From Candidatus Aegiribacteria sp. (lineage in GTDB: Bacteria > Fermentibacterota > Fermentibacteria > Fermentibacterales > JCC-6), in contig WTBT01000001.1 of the NCBI GenBank assembly GCA_013138965.1, forward strand, positions 82,342-146,341: a DNA stretch of 64,000 bases, in the 5' to 3' direction. The notes under the pieces are model-generated. The model did no database searches. It saw only the letters and a list, made by a program, of their open reading frames with translations, and was not told where the DNA came from. Within the stretch, counting starts at the first letter, position 1, and every line of letters begins with the position of its first letter. Shown piece after piece: positions 44,000 to 52,787 of the stretch. The position numbers were made by a program, and so were the translations under genes.

Positions 44000-44058
44000 A
44001 GAAACTCCTTTAAATTACATTATTATGTATATTTATCGTTATTTATTAACTGTATACT

Positions 44059-44091
44059 GTCAAACTAGTTGAAGAAGTGTGCTACGTCCCC
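44059..44091. repeat. Solo RAYT-type end repeat
   Basis: On the minus strand GGGGACGTAGCACACTTCTT CAACTAGTTTGAC, matching the right end of the RAYT element (32571-32604) over about 33 bases with roughly six differences. No transposase lies nearby. The stop codon TAG of the FGE-like lipoprotein is inside it. Confidence 0.75.
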
Positions 44092-44831
44092 GGGAGCAGG
44101 ATACGGAAGCCGATGTGGCGTGCCCGGTCGCCGGGGGCCAGGTATTTTACCGCGTCAATTGTAACCTCCCCACCAGGCGACAGCCATGCTCCTCCACGGA
44201 CCGCTAATACTGAATCCAGAGGTGAATAGGTCCATTCGGATACATTACCCGCCTGGCATGTAAAACCCGCATCAGTCAATGGGAATGAATCAACAGGGGC
44301 GGTCCAGAAGTATCCATCCATTCCTCTGGTCTCCCACTCATCTCCAGCGAGGAGGTTGGCCGGATATTCCGCATCCTCAGGCTTGAGAGAACCCCAGGGA
44401 TACTGCCCCGCGACATCCCCTGATACTCCCAGTGACGCCGCATATTCCCACTCGGAACTCGTGGGAAGCCTTCCTCCCAGTACTGCTGCGGCCGCTGCGG
44501 CCTCTCTTACGCTTACGTTTACCACAGGATAATCCGGATATTCGAAAAGGTAATGGCTCATCCCCGGAAATTCGGGATCCGGTGGCAGTTCAAGGCCCTT
44601 TTCATCGGCAAGATAATAATAGAGTCTGTTGGATACTTCGTACCTCCCCAGACGAAAATCTGATATCTCCACCGTATCTCCGGCCTCGCTGATAAAAACT
44701 CCCCCTGTTACGAAAACGAAGGCTGTGTCCTTTGCCGTCAACGGAAGGGGATCAGGCCTGAACAGCTGCTCTTCACCATCGCCACAGGCCAGGAACAGAG
44801 TCAGCGTGAGAGCAGCAAGCGAGTGTTTCAC
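44082..44831 (-). CDS. FGE-sulfatase-domain (SUMF1-like) lipoprotein
   Basis: About 250 residues. With GTG 44831 as the start the signal peptide is short and typical (M/V-KHSLAALTLTLFLAC, lipobox LFLAC); the TTG at 44873 adds 14 residues and overlaps the upstream gene. The rest is a formylglycine-generating-enzyme-like domain: TGGVFISEAGDTVEISDFRL, YEVSNRLYYYLADEKG, LGGRLPTSSEWEYAASLG, GNVSEWTYSPLDS and VRGGAWLSPGG, ending IGFRILLPGT. In many lineages such lipoproteins are non-catalytic, binding or gliding-associated. The catalytic Cys pair of true FGE is not evident. The last codons and stop come from the RAYT-type repeat. Confidence 0.8.
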   Translation of the reverse strand: MKHSLAALTLTLFLACGDGEEQLFRPDPLPLTAKDTAFVFVTGGVFISEAGDTVEISDFRLGRYEVSNRLYYYLADEKGLELPPDPEFPGMSHYLFEYPDYPVVNVSVREAAAAAAVLGGRLPTSSEWEYAASLGVSGDVAGQYPWGSLKPEDAEYPANLLAGDEWETRGMDGYFWTAPVDSFPLTDAGFTCQAGNVSEWTYSPLDSVLAVRGGAWLSPGGEVTIDAVKYLAPGDRARHIGFRILLPGT

Positions 44832-44832
44832 G

Positions 44833-45075
44833 CTAAGCAGTTTCAGGCCGCTTTTTTCTGAATACGATGGCAATGGGGATGATGACGCAGTACCCTGCGA
44901 TCAGCATGACAGGGGCAATGGTGATATGTCCCCCGCGGAGGAGAAACCATCCGATGATAATGTCAAGCAACCCCGCGGCAAACAGTATATAATTTACAAG
45001 TGTAAATGGAGCTGCGCCTTCTGTACTCTCCTTCTGATCGATCTCTTCAGGAGCAGCCTTGTTCTTTTTCGCCAT
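44833..45075 (-). CDS. Small two-TM membrane protein
   Basis: An 80-residue protein: an acidic/Lys N-terminus (MAKKNKAAPEEIDQKE), then two TM helices (LVNYILFAAGLLDIIIGWFL and ITIAPVMLIAGYCVIIPIAI), and a basic C-terminus. It resembles the DUF3098-type small membrane proteins of Bacteroidetes. AGG lies ahead of the ATG. It is immediately upstream of the FGE-like lipoprotein. Confidence 0.65.
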   Translation of the reverse strand: MAKKNKAAPEEIDQKESTEGAAPFTLVNYILFAAGLLDIIIGWFLLRGGHITIAPVMLIAGYCVIIPIAIVFRKKRPETA

Positions 45076-45126
45076 TGAATTCTACCTCCATCATAATGGA
45101 TCTTAAATCTACTGTATGAATAATAC

Positions 45127-46404
45127 TTATACACTACTCTTCAGAGGACTGTCAACGTTGGTAATATGATCGAAAAGCTGTCTCTGTTCCTCCCCCTCTT
45201 CAGGCATGGTTATCCAGCCCTTCTCCCACGCCTGCCGCATTGCGTTTCCGACAACGAAGAACGAACCCGTTACAACCAGAATATCCGAAGCCAGGGATCT
45301 GCCCTTTTCCAGCGCTCTGCCTATATCATCCTCCCGGATGGCTTCAACTCCGTTTTTCCGGAATTCAGCAGCGAGTGTTTTTGCCGGCAGGGATCTCTCG
45401 TTAATCGGTGTAGTTGTTATCACCGGGTTGAATATTCCTTTCAGCTGGAGGGTCATTTCCCGCCAGAATTTGTCCTCCAGGAAACCAATCACAACCGGTA
45501 TCGGGGTCTTCCAGCCGCTTTTCAGATGCTTAATCAGATTAGCTATTGAACCTGGATTATGAGCGACATCGAACAGGATGGAGGGAGAACCGGAGCGCAG
45601 ATCGATACGCCCCGCCCACCGTAGTGTAGAACATGCTTTCTCGAAAGCGCTCATGATCGAAACGTCATCTTCTCCCGTTATCTGAATAGCTGCTGAAATA
45701 GCAAGTCCTGCATTGCGCTTCTGATGTTCTCCCGGCATGGGAGCGCTCGAAGCCGGTTCCGGCCATTCGCGAACTAAATTCCTCTCCCTGACGGCATCTG
45801 CAATAACTTTCTCCACTTCAGGTTCCTGCCTGTAAGCGATGAGTACTGACCCCTCCCTGGCAATGGCTACCTTTTCCGCTGTGATGGCAGCCTCAGTGGA
45901 TCCAAGAATTCTCCTGTGCTCAATCTCCACCCCAGTGAAGACGCTGCATTCGCCATTAAGAAGCCTTGTAGCATCAAGCCTTCCCCCAAGGCCGGCCTCT
46001 GCGACCACCAGATCTACACCACTATTCATGAAATGCCATGCTGACATGACAGTTGTAATCTCGAAGAAGGTCGCGCTGTGCTCCTCAATTCTATCTCTGA
46101 AGAGTTCCACGAATTTCACAACTTCCTCTTCCGGAATCCACAATGAGTTCACCGCAGTCCTTTCCCTGTAGTGGAAAAGATGGGGGGATGTAATTCTCCC
46201 TGTTCTGAATCCGAGATGCCTTAGAATCTCGGAAAGAAGTGCGGTGGTGCTGCCCTTTCCGTTGGTGCCGACAACATGAACGGTTCTGAAATTCTCCTGC
46301 GGGTTTCCGGCATCCTTCATAAGTTTTCTGACCCGATCAAGGCCGAATTTCATACCCATCCTCCTCCTGTCGAAGAGGTATTTCTCCACATCACTGTAAT
46401 TCAA
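45127..46404 (-). CDS. folC: Folylpolyglutamate/dihydrofolate synthase
   Basis: About 425 residues with the Mur-ligase-like ATP loop VHVVGTNGKGSTTALLSEI, SPHLFHYRERTAVN, AEAGLGGRLDATRL, GVEIEHRRILGST (Mg-binding His/Glu region) and the C-terminal FDVAHNPGS. It adds glutamate to dihydropteroate/folates, fitting folE and folP elsewhere in the window. Family members begin with NYxxAxxYL; the TTG at 46404 (LNYSDVEKYLFDRR) is therefore the best start, overlapping the upstream fusion gene by 14 bases. The ORF-track extension to 46518 is unsupported. Confidence 0.93.
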   Translation of the reverse strand: MNYSDVEKYLFDRRRMGMKFGLDRVRKLMKDAGNPQENFRTVHVVGTNGKGSTTALLSEILRHLGFRTGRITSPHLFHYRERTAVNSLWIPEEEVVKFVELFRDRIEEHSATFFEITTVMSAWHFMNSGVDLVVAEAGLGGRLDATRLLNGECSVFTGVEIEHRRILGSTEAAITAEKVAIAREGSVLIAYRQEPEVEKVIADAVRERNLVREWPEPASSAPMPGEHQKRNAGLAISAAIQITGEDDVSIMSAFEKACSTLRWAGRIDLRSGSPSILFDVAHNPGSIANLIKHLKSGWKTPIPVVIGFLEDKFWREMTLQLKGIFNPVITTTPINERSLPAKTLAAEFRKNGVEAIREDDIGRALEKGRSLASDILVVTGSFFVVGNAMRQAWEKGWITMPEEGEEQRQLFDHITNVDSPLKSSV

Positions 46405-47641
46405 CTGAAACAGCCTCCCGGATGAAGTAAGCAAGGAAGGCTTCCTGTTTTTTTCTGACCTTTTCCTGTGATGATAGAACTTCCTCATGGGTAACCACCG
46501 CTTCCGGGGATGCGGCATTGGTTACCAGTGATACCGCTGCCACATCAAATCCCCGCGCCGAAAGAAGCAGGGCTTCAGGCACAGTTGACATGGATACTGT
46601 CGAAAAATCTTTATTCTTCAGAAACTTTATCTCCGCGGAGGTTTCGTAGGCAGGTCCGGAAACACACGCAAAGATCCCTTCCCTTAATTCTGTTCCGGTA
46701 CTGCGTGCAGCTTTCTCAGCCGCTTTTCTGAGCCTGTTTGAATAGACTGATCTTCTTACCCTTCCAATTATACACTCCGGCACACATCCGGCGAAGTTCA
46801 CATGATCTCTGAACAGAACGGCATCACCGGGGAGGAGTTCGGTGTCGACCGCTCCGGAAGATGACGTAAGTATCCATGCTGTAACACCCAGATCTCCAAG
46901 TACGCCGGGCAACATGGATATCTCGTCTCCCAAATATCCCTGATAATGGTGCAGCCTGCCGAGCATGAAAACGAACCTGCCGCAACGGCTGAATGAGATC
47001 TTCCCGGGATGTCCGGGAACTTCAGGGCTCGATTCTCCGAGTAATTCCTCAAAGCTGATCTCAAGCAGTGATCCGAACTCCTCCGCAAGCCATGACAGTC
47101 CGGAGCCCAGAATTACTCCCACGGGGGGGATTATGGCACACCTTCTTAGAATCCGCTCAGCAATAACTGAAGCAACCCTGTCGGGACGGATTGTTTTCCG
47201 GAACTGAAGACCGTCTTCTCCATCGGGATAGTAACCTTGAATAAGCTGCGTACCGCTGTAGTCGCTTTTTTTATATAGAGCCCGGGCAGGCAGAGCGCTT
47301 TCCCGTACTTCAAGAAAAGAAACCTCAGCGCCGAGACGCCGACCCCACGATTCAGCGGTTCTAAGAAGACAGGTTGCCAGACCCTGCCTCCTATAATTCT
47401 CACCTGCCGCAAGGTTAACAATATGAAGCCCGGGAGCATCGAGTTCTGCGGTAATGTACCCCGCGACTCTGCCATCGAGCCTTGAGATCCATGTCCGGAA
47501 GGACGGGGATTCAATACAGGCATTAATGGTTTCAGTATCCCATGGGCAGGGGAATGATTGATTCTCTATATCCATTATGCCGGGAATATCAGTTACGGAC
47601 GCAAGACGTATCTCAGGGAACACTGCTGTCAGCCTTCTCAT
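46391..47641 (-). CDS. RimI acetyltransferase fused to purine nucleoside phosphorylase
   Basis: A two-domain protein of about 416 residues. The first 150 residues are a GNAT of RimI type: MDIENQSFPCPWDTETINAC, NLAAGENYRRQGLATCLLRT (acetyl-CoA loop) and FLEVRESALPARALYKKSDY. The remainder is trimeric-type purine nucleoside phosphorylase: GVILGSGLSWLAEEFG, EVPGHPGKISF, GRLHHYQGY and CVSGPAYETSAEIKFLKN. RimI acetylates ribosomal protein S18, and is normally a separate gene after tsaB. Start ATG 47641 overlaps tsaB by 29 bases. There is no stop or frameshift between the domains. Confidence 0.9.
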   Translation of the reverse strand: MRRLTAVFPEIRLASVTDIPGIMDIENQSFPCPWDTETINACIESPSFRTWISRLDGRVAGYITAELDAPGLHIVNLAAGENYRRQGLATCLLRTAESWGRRLGAEVSFLEVRESALPARALYKKSDYSGTQLIQGYYPDGEDGLQFRKTIRPDRVASVIAERILRRCAIIPPVGVILGSGLSWLAEEFGSLLEISFEELLGESSPEVPGHPGKISFSRCGRFVFMLGRLHHYQGYLGDEISMLPGVLGDLGVTAWILTSSSGAVDTELLPGDAVLFRDHVNFAGCVPECIIGRVRRSVYSNRLRKAAEKAARSTGTELREGIFACVSGPAYETSAEIKFLKNKDFSTVSMSTVPEALLLSARGFDVAAVSLVTNAASPEAVVTHEEVLSSQEKVRKKQEAFLAYFIREAVSVELQ

Positions 47642-48287
47642 TGAAACCACGGAGGTACACGGGAGCCGGAGAATCATCGAAGCCGTATAATTCAGCCTTC
47701 AATGAACCCAGCAAAGCGACAACTGAAGGTCTTGGAGTGTCCCAGAGTGGATCTGTCTTTCTCACCTTGTCGGAAAACGACATAACCTTCCTGCCGCTGC
47801 CCACCACTATAATTTCATCCAGTTCATCTATCCTCTTCTCAATGGCAGAGGTCGTGTAAACACCGGAAGGAACGATCTCACCAGCCTGGAATGAACTGTT
47901 TTCATAAACAGCGGCATAAACCTCTTCACTTCTCGCAATTATACATGAAAGAACAGGGCAATTGGCTGTAACTGACGCAGCAAGAACTCTGAGTGTTTCT
48001 ACACCTACCGCGCCTATGCCCCATCCGGCAGACAATCCCTGGGCCGTGGCGATTCCGATGCGAAGACCTGTGTAAGATCCAGGGCCTGATGATACGGCGA
48101 TTCCGGTAATCTCTTCAGGTGTCACTTCAGCCTGCTTCAGAAGTCTTGCGATACCTGGAAGGATTTTTTCTGAGTGCGTCGCCCTGACCGGGAAACACTC
48201 CTCCGCCAGAAGAACTCCATTCTTCATTACCGCAACTCCGCCTGTTGCGGTAGTGCTCTCAATTCCCAGCCAGACTCCTGTCATCAA
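47613..48287 (-). CDS. tsaB: tRNA threonylcarbamoyladenosine biosynthesis protein TsaB
   Basis: 224 residues of the ASKHA-fold TsaB (YeaZ): WLGIESTTATGGVAVM, ERTHSE-like RATHSEKILPGIARLLKQAE, and AVSSGPGSYTGLRIGIATAQ GLSAG. With TsaD and TsaE it makes t6A37 in tRNAs. Two adjacent ATGs (48287, 48284) are possible starts; it overlaps tsaE by 29 bases. Confidence 0.95.
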   Translation of the reverse strand: MMTGVWLGIESTTATGGVAVMKNGVLLAEECFPVRATHSEKILPGIARLLKQAEVTPEEITGIAVSSGPGSYTGLRIGIATAQGLSAGWGIGAVGVETLRVLAASVTANCPVLSCIIARSEEVYAAVYENSSFQAGEIVPSGVYTTSAIEKRIDELDEIIVVGSGRKVMSFSDKVRKTDPLWDTPRPSVVALLGSLKAELYGFDDSPAPVYLRGFNEKADSSVP

Positions 48288-48684
48288 TCTCCACCTCCCT
48301 CATCATCGGATTATCTGTAAAACCGATGGTCACGAAGACCCCGTTCTTCTGAATGGCCGCATCCAGGCGCTCAGCCCATTCTACAATTACTGCGGCATCG
48401 CTTTCAAGGACTTCGTAAATCCCGTAGAACTCCAGCTCATCAGGAATTCCCCGCAGCCTGTAGAGGTCTATGTGATGAATTTCCAGGCCGGCAGCGCTAT
48501 AAACGGCATCCACAATGAAGCTTGGACTCGGGATACTGCCTTTCACACCCAATTTCCGGAGAACAGCTCTTGCGAATACAGATTTTCCCGCGCCCAGATC
48601 ACCGGAAAGAAAAAGCCTGCTGCCGGGTCCCATGTGACAGGCGATTCCCGCGGCGAGCTTCTCCAGCGCAACCTGATCAATCAT
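48259..48684 (-). CDS. tsaE: tRNA threonylcarbamoyladenosine biosynthesis ATPase TsaE
   Basis: 141 residues with Walker A GDLGAGKSVFARAVLRKLG, SPSFIVDAVY, HHIDLYRLRG and the E-WAERL Walker-B-like region (VIVEWAERLDAAI). P-loop ATPase regulating the TsaB-TsaD complex. ATGA overlap with porX. Confidence 0.96.
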   Translation of the reverse strand: MIDQVALEKLAAGIACHMGPGSRLFLSGDLGAGKSVFARAVLRKLGVKGSIPSPSFIVDAVYSAAGLEIHHIDLYRLRGIPDELEFYGIYEVLESDAAVIVEWAERLDAAIQKNGVFVTIGFTDNPMMREVEIDDRSLAGN

Positions 48685-50237
48685 CTCATGCTCTTGGGCT
48701 TCAGGATTATACTGGGAACTATCATCTCCTCAAGCGAAACCCCGCCATGCTGGAAAGTATTTCTGAATTTGCGCATCTCGTCTCTGGGAACATTCTGGAA
48801 CATCATGAAATAATCCGATCTCGCTAAGAGGTAACCCTTTGAAGGCCTGTCGTCGGGCAAACCCCATTCAGCCGGATTCCTTACGTTAATAACCGCCTTT
48901 TGATCAGCTGACATCGAGTTTCCGAAACGGAATCTTATACTGCCCGAAACCCCTCTACCCTTAATCCTTGTCTCCCGGGATGTAAAAACGGAACCGTGAT
49001 CGCTGGTAATCACAACTGTGGTTCCCCTTGCCGCAAGGGTATGGAATAAATCCTTAAGAAATGAAGATCTGAACCATGTTCCGGCCAGTTTCCGGAAACT
49101 TGTTACATCGGGAGCCAGATCCCTGATAAGATCCAGCTCTGACCTGCCGTGGGTCAGATGATCTATGTAGTTGACTATTATCGCGAAAAAACCATCCTTG
49201 AGAGATTTTGAGAGGGAGTGCATCAGCGCTTCTCCTTCTCTTCTGTTGCTTATCTTCGCGTATTCCGGCTCGATACTCCTGTTACAGCCCAACCTTCTGA
49301 GAGCTTCCGTAAGGAAATAACGCTCATGCCTGTTTAATCCGGCTTCTCCGTAGTTCTCATTCCATTTATGCCGGTAGAATCTCCAGATATCTCTTGGAAG
49401 AAGGCCCGCGAAAATGGAGTTTCTGCTGTAGGGCGTCGCGGATGGAAGTACAGTAAGCATGAAATCGGTCTCAATATGAAACCACTTCTCCACTATGGGA
49501 GCCATAGTAAGCCACTGGTCGTACCTCATGCAGTCTATTACCATCATAACCAGCTCATCGGAAGATTCCATCTGAGGAACCACCACCCGTTCAAGATAAT
49601 TGTGCGACATGAGGGGAGAATCAGGGCCTGTGCCGGATATCCAGTCTCGATACTTGAGTTCAACATGTTTTGAGAAATCAAGCTCCAGATCACTGAACCT
49701 GTTCTTATCAACGCTCCGCATTTCGTCCGCAAGGGAACCGTCCGAAGCGACATCTTTCTCGACCCACGAACGGTAGATATTGACCCATTTTCTCCAATCC
49801 ATCTCATGGCTGAGCATATCCATGACCATGGTTGTCTGATCGGCCATCTCTCTGGCGGCCCTCTGGGTTCTCAGGCGGTTGCCCATCAGTAACCTCTTTA
49901 TTACAAGAAGTATCTGGCTGGGGTTCACAGGTTTTGTCAGATAATCATCGACCTCACCGCCTATGGCGAGATCCATCAGTTCCTCTTCCTCGCTCTGGGT
50001 TACCATGACGATCGGGAGCACATGATAGTTTTTCCGGATTCTCGCTACGGTTTCTATTCCATCCAGTCCCACCATCATCTGGTCCATGAGAACGATGTCC
50101 ACCTGGTTTCCTCGCAATACATCAAGGGCCTGTTGTCCGCTGTGCGCGGTAAGCACCCTGTAATCGCGCTTTTCCAGGAATCTTATATGACTTCTGAGAT
50201 GCTGTATTTCATCGTCAACCCAGAGGACCGTAATCAT
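48681..50237 (-). CDS. porX: PorX-like response regulator with PglZ/alkaline-phosphatase-fold effector
   Basis: 518 residues. Receiver domain (1-120) with Asp52 in DIVLMDQMMVG and Lys in DDYLTKPVNPS; a linker helix; then a PglZ-type alkaline-phosphatase superfamily domain with MMVIDCMRYDQW, VLPSATPYSRNSIFAGLLPR, IIVNYIDHLTHGR and VVITSDHGSVF (metal ligands). PorX is a T9SS regulator in Bacteroidetes with oligonucleotide phosphodiesterase activity. It overlaps its kinase gene by four bases, so the two should form a cognate pair. Confidence 0.92.
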   Translation of the reverse strand: MITVLWVDDEIQHLRSHIRFLEKRDYRVLTAHSGQQALDVLRGNQVDIVLMDQMMVGLDGIETVARIRKNYHVLPIVMVTQSEEEELMDLAIGGEVDDYLTKPVNPSQILLVIKRLLMGNRLRTQRAAREMADQTTMVMDMLSHEMDWRKWVNIYRSWVEKDVASDGSLADEMRSVDKNRFSDLELDFSKHVELKYRDWISGTGPDSPLMSHNYLERVVVPQMESSDELVMMVIDCMRYDQWLTMAPIVEKWFHIETDFMLTVLPSATPYSRNSIFAGLLPRDIWRFYRHKWNENYGEAGLNRHERYFLTEALRRLGCNRSIEPEYAKISNRREGEALMHSLSKSLKDGFFAIIVNYIDHLTHGRSELDLIRDLAPDVTSFRKLAGTWFRSSFLKDLFHTLAARGTTVVITSDHGSVFTSRETRIKGRGVSGSIRFRFGNSMSADQKAVINVRNPAEWGLPDDRPSKGYLLARSDYFMMFQNVPRDEMRKFRNTFQHGGVSLEEMIVPSIILKPKSMR

Positions 50238-51604
50238 TCTGCGTCCTCCGTTATCGCGGGCAGCATTATTACAAAAGTAGTTCCTTTTCCAGGTGAGCTG
50301 GCTTTCAGACGCAGGCTTCCATTATGGTACTGTTCTATAATACGCCTGCTGAGTGCCAGACCGAGCCCCCATCCTCCCCGTCTTGTACTGAAACCCGACT
50401 TGAAAATTCTTTTCTGATCGGCAAATGGAATTCCTTTGCCGTTGTCGGCTATTTCCACTTCAACCAGCCCCGATCCTTCCTGAACGTCCCTCGTGCTTAT
50501 TCTTATTATACTGCCTTTTGTTTCCTTCAAAGCGGCAATTGAATTCTTCAGAAGATTTTCGATGACCCAGCTGAATAACACCCTGTTAAGATCGATCAGA
50601 TACTCGGATTTCAGTTCAATTTCCAGATTCACGCCGTTATCCAGGAAACCGGGACGTCCGGAGAGATAGTGTACCGTATCGAGAATAACAGAATTGATCA
50701 TGCACTTCTCAAGCTTCGGTTTCTTTCCCATCTGGCCGTATCTCCCGGCTATCTGCTTCAATCTGTCAATATCGTTTTCGATAAACTCCAGGGCTTCCGC
50801 GAACTCTTTATCCGTCTCAGCCTCAGGTCTCTCCCTGAGCAATTCTATCCAGCCCATAAGGGATGAGAGAGGAGTACTGATCTGGTGTGCCGTTTCCCTG
50901 GCAAAACCAACCCATGAAAGCTCCTTTTCCTTCTTCATTTCTATCCTGATAACGTAAAGAAAAAGGAGAACAAATATAAAGAAGACACCGAGTTCAATAT
51001 ACGGCACGAGCAGGAGTTCCTTTGCCAGTTTATCAGCTCCGTAATGAAGATATCCAATGGTTTCACCATAGGAATCCGTTATTGCAACCGGCGCGTTCTC
51101 ATCGTCAAGCTCCTCGGTAAGCAGCATCAGGGATTTTAGACTCTCTACGCTCATCGAATCTGCAACCGCAATGCCGTTTACAACCTGGGGAACCATATTA
51201 GTATCGGAAAGAATAGTCGTATAATCAAGTCTTTCAACCAGATCTTTGAAGAGTCTCCTGGTTCTCTGAAAAAGTCTCCGCCGTTCCTCAATGCCTTCCA
51301 TTGTAACGAAGTACCATTTGTTCACCTGACCACATTCCTGACAGAACCTCGTTATGCTGGAATCCGATTCAAACCCGTATGCAGGGATTATTGAACCGCA
51401 TCCCGAGCAGACGTACATCATGCCAAGCTCCGCCAGCCTGCTCATGGGAACCTGAGCCCCTGCCCAGAACCATGCTATGGTTTCGTTTGCATTTACCCTG
51501 GCTTCCCGGAGACGGGACACCAGGCTGTAACTGTAGTAGAAAAACACCCATACAAGAACGATCACGACAAACAGTGGTAATAGCCGGGTTCTTAGCCTCC
51601 ACAT
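50234..51604 (-). CDS. Membrane histidine kinase with zinc-ribbon-like sensor
   Basis: 456 residues. TM1 at 9-27 and TM2 at about 200-222 frame an extracytoplasmic domain that contains C66-x2-C69 and C88-x2-C91 (VCSGCG... FCQECGQ), a zinc-ribbon-like arrangement, unusual for an exported sensor. The kinase core has H240 in FARETAHQISTPLSSL, the N-box ENLLKNSIAAL, DNGKGIPF (G1) and GWGLGLALSRRI (G2). H-x-I/L-x-T-P-L-S-S-L is the sequence of PorY-like partners of PorX. One base separates it from larA-like gene upstream. Confidence 0.88.
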   Translation of the reverse strand: MWRLRTRLLPLFVVIVLVWVFFYYSYSLVSRLREARVNANETIAWFWAGAQVPMSRLAELGMMYVCSGCGSIIPAYGFESDSSITRFCQECGQVNKWYFVTMEGIEERRRLFQRTRRLFKDLVERLDYTTILSDTNMVPQVVNGIAVADSMSVESLKSLMLLTEELDDENAPVAITDSYGETIGYLHYGADKLAKELLLVPYIELGVFFIFVLLFLYVIRIEMKKEKELSWVGFARETAHQISTPLSSLMGWIELLRERPEAETDKEFAEALEFIENDIDRLKQIAGRYGQMGKKPKLEKCMINSVILDTVHYLSGRPGFLDNGVNLEIELKSEYLIDLNRVLFSWVIENLLKNSIAALKETKGSIIRISTRDVQEGSGLVEVEIADNGKGIPFADQKRIFKSGFSTRRGGWGLGLALSRRIIEQYHNGSLRLKASSPGKGTTFVIMLPAITEDAE

Positions 51605-51605
51605 C

Positions 51606-52787
51606 TCAGTTTTCTTCCGAAACCGGCACTACGAAACCCGCTCCAGATATGAAAATGGGTCTGTCGCATTTCTTCTGCGTGATCCATGATTCAATATCAT
51701 GAACAGGTTCAATACCCATTCCTTCCACAATACTGTCAGGCAGGCTGCTTGAAAGTGCCAGATTTATCCTTTTCCTCATACTCTTGAGCCGGACAATGGT
51801 ATGATCTCCAAGATTGTACTGATGTCTCTCGGGAGTGTTCCAGGTTTCGTCCATGGATGTTATGAAGGCTTTCTCAAGGTGATCCGCTCCGAGACCTTCC
51901 CCGCATGAACTGATAAGAAGAAGAAAACCACCATCCTCAACAATCGAATCACAGTTGTAAATAGCTTTTTCCGACTGGTAGAGATTTATGTCCAGTGGTT
52001 CTCCTGGATGAAGGATAACCACCGGGGATCTGTATGGAACGGAAACCGTAGACAGGACAGCTGAAGCCTCGGACGCTTTCATAAAAGATTCCCTGCACGT
52101 ACCCGAGTAAAAATGCACCAGCCTGCCGCGGTGTACGACCCCGTTCCCCTGCACTATCTCCACTCTATCCTCCAGCATGGAGAGAGCATCCATCATGTCC
52201 GCGTGTACAGGGTTGCCGTCAAGCCTTCCGGGCAGCGCCCCCTTCATACAGGCATGAAAGTGGTTCATTACTATGGATTCCCTGGAGGAAACACCCGGAA
52301 GAAAGGATTTTCTTCCTCCGGTGTATCCGGCAAAATAGTGGGGTTCGACGGAATTCACGGCTATTACCGGATTCCCGTCGAAAAGCCATGGGTCCATACT
52401 TACCGGTGTGCCGCCAGGAGTTCTGCCTATGTAAACCATATCCTCAGAATCGCAATCATTGTTCTTCCACTGCGCATCCGGAAAGCAGCCACCGAGAAGG
52501 GCTGATTTCTCATCCGGGGTAACTGGCCTGTGGGTTCCGGTGGCAAACAGGATTCTTACTTTATCACCAAGAATTTTCTCCAGGGGCGCAATCATGGGAA
52601 AGGAAGCCGGTCTTGTGGCATCGTTAACCACAAGCGTTACAGCTTCGCTGTTCCCGAACCTGACCAGATCAGACATGATATCAGCCCATGCATCCTTAAC
52701 CTGCTGCTCGGTAAGGGGCTGCGGGGCAACGGGACTGGAAACCTCTATTTCTTTCAGTATTTCCGGCACACAAATCGGCACGTTCAT
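51606..52787 (-). CDS. LarA-family (DUF2088) lactate-racemase-like protein
   Basis: 393 residues. N-terminal domain: VVNDATRPASFP and FATGTHRPVTPDE; middle: VNSVEPHYFAGYTGGRKSFL PGVSSRESI with the Lys that binds the NPN cofactor in LarA; a further MNHFHACMKGALPGRLDGNP. LarA racemases use a nickel-pincer nucleotide; LarB/C/E are not in the window, so activity and substrate are unknown. Overlaps the lipoprotein gene by four bases and starts the HK/porX cassette. Confidence 0.85.
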   Translation of the reverse strand: MNVPICVPEILKEIEVSSPVAPQPLTEQQVKDAWADIMSDLVRFGNSEAVTLVVNDATRPASFPMIAPLEKILGDKVRILFATGTHRPVTPDEKSALLGGCFPDAQWKNNDCDSEDMVYIGRTPGGTPVSMDPWLFDGNPVIAVNSVEPHYFAGYTGGRKSFLPGVSSRESIVMNHFHACMKGALPGRLDGNPVHADMMDALSMLEDRVEIVQGNGVVHRGRLVHFYSGTCRESFMKASEASAVLSTVSVPYRSPVVILHPGEPLDINLYQSEKAIYNCDSIVEDGGFLLLISSCGEGLGADHLEKAFITSMDETWNTPERHQYNLGDHTIVRLKSMRKRINLALSSSLPDSIVEGMGIEPVHDIESWITQKKCDRPIFISGAGFVVPVSEEN

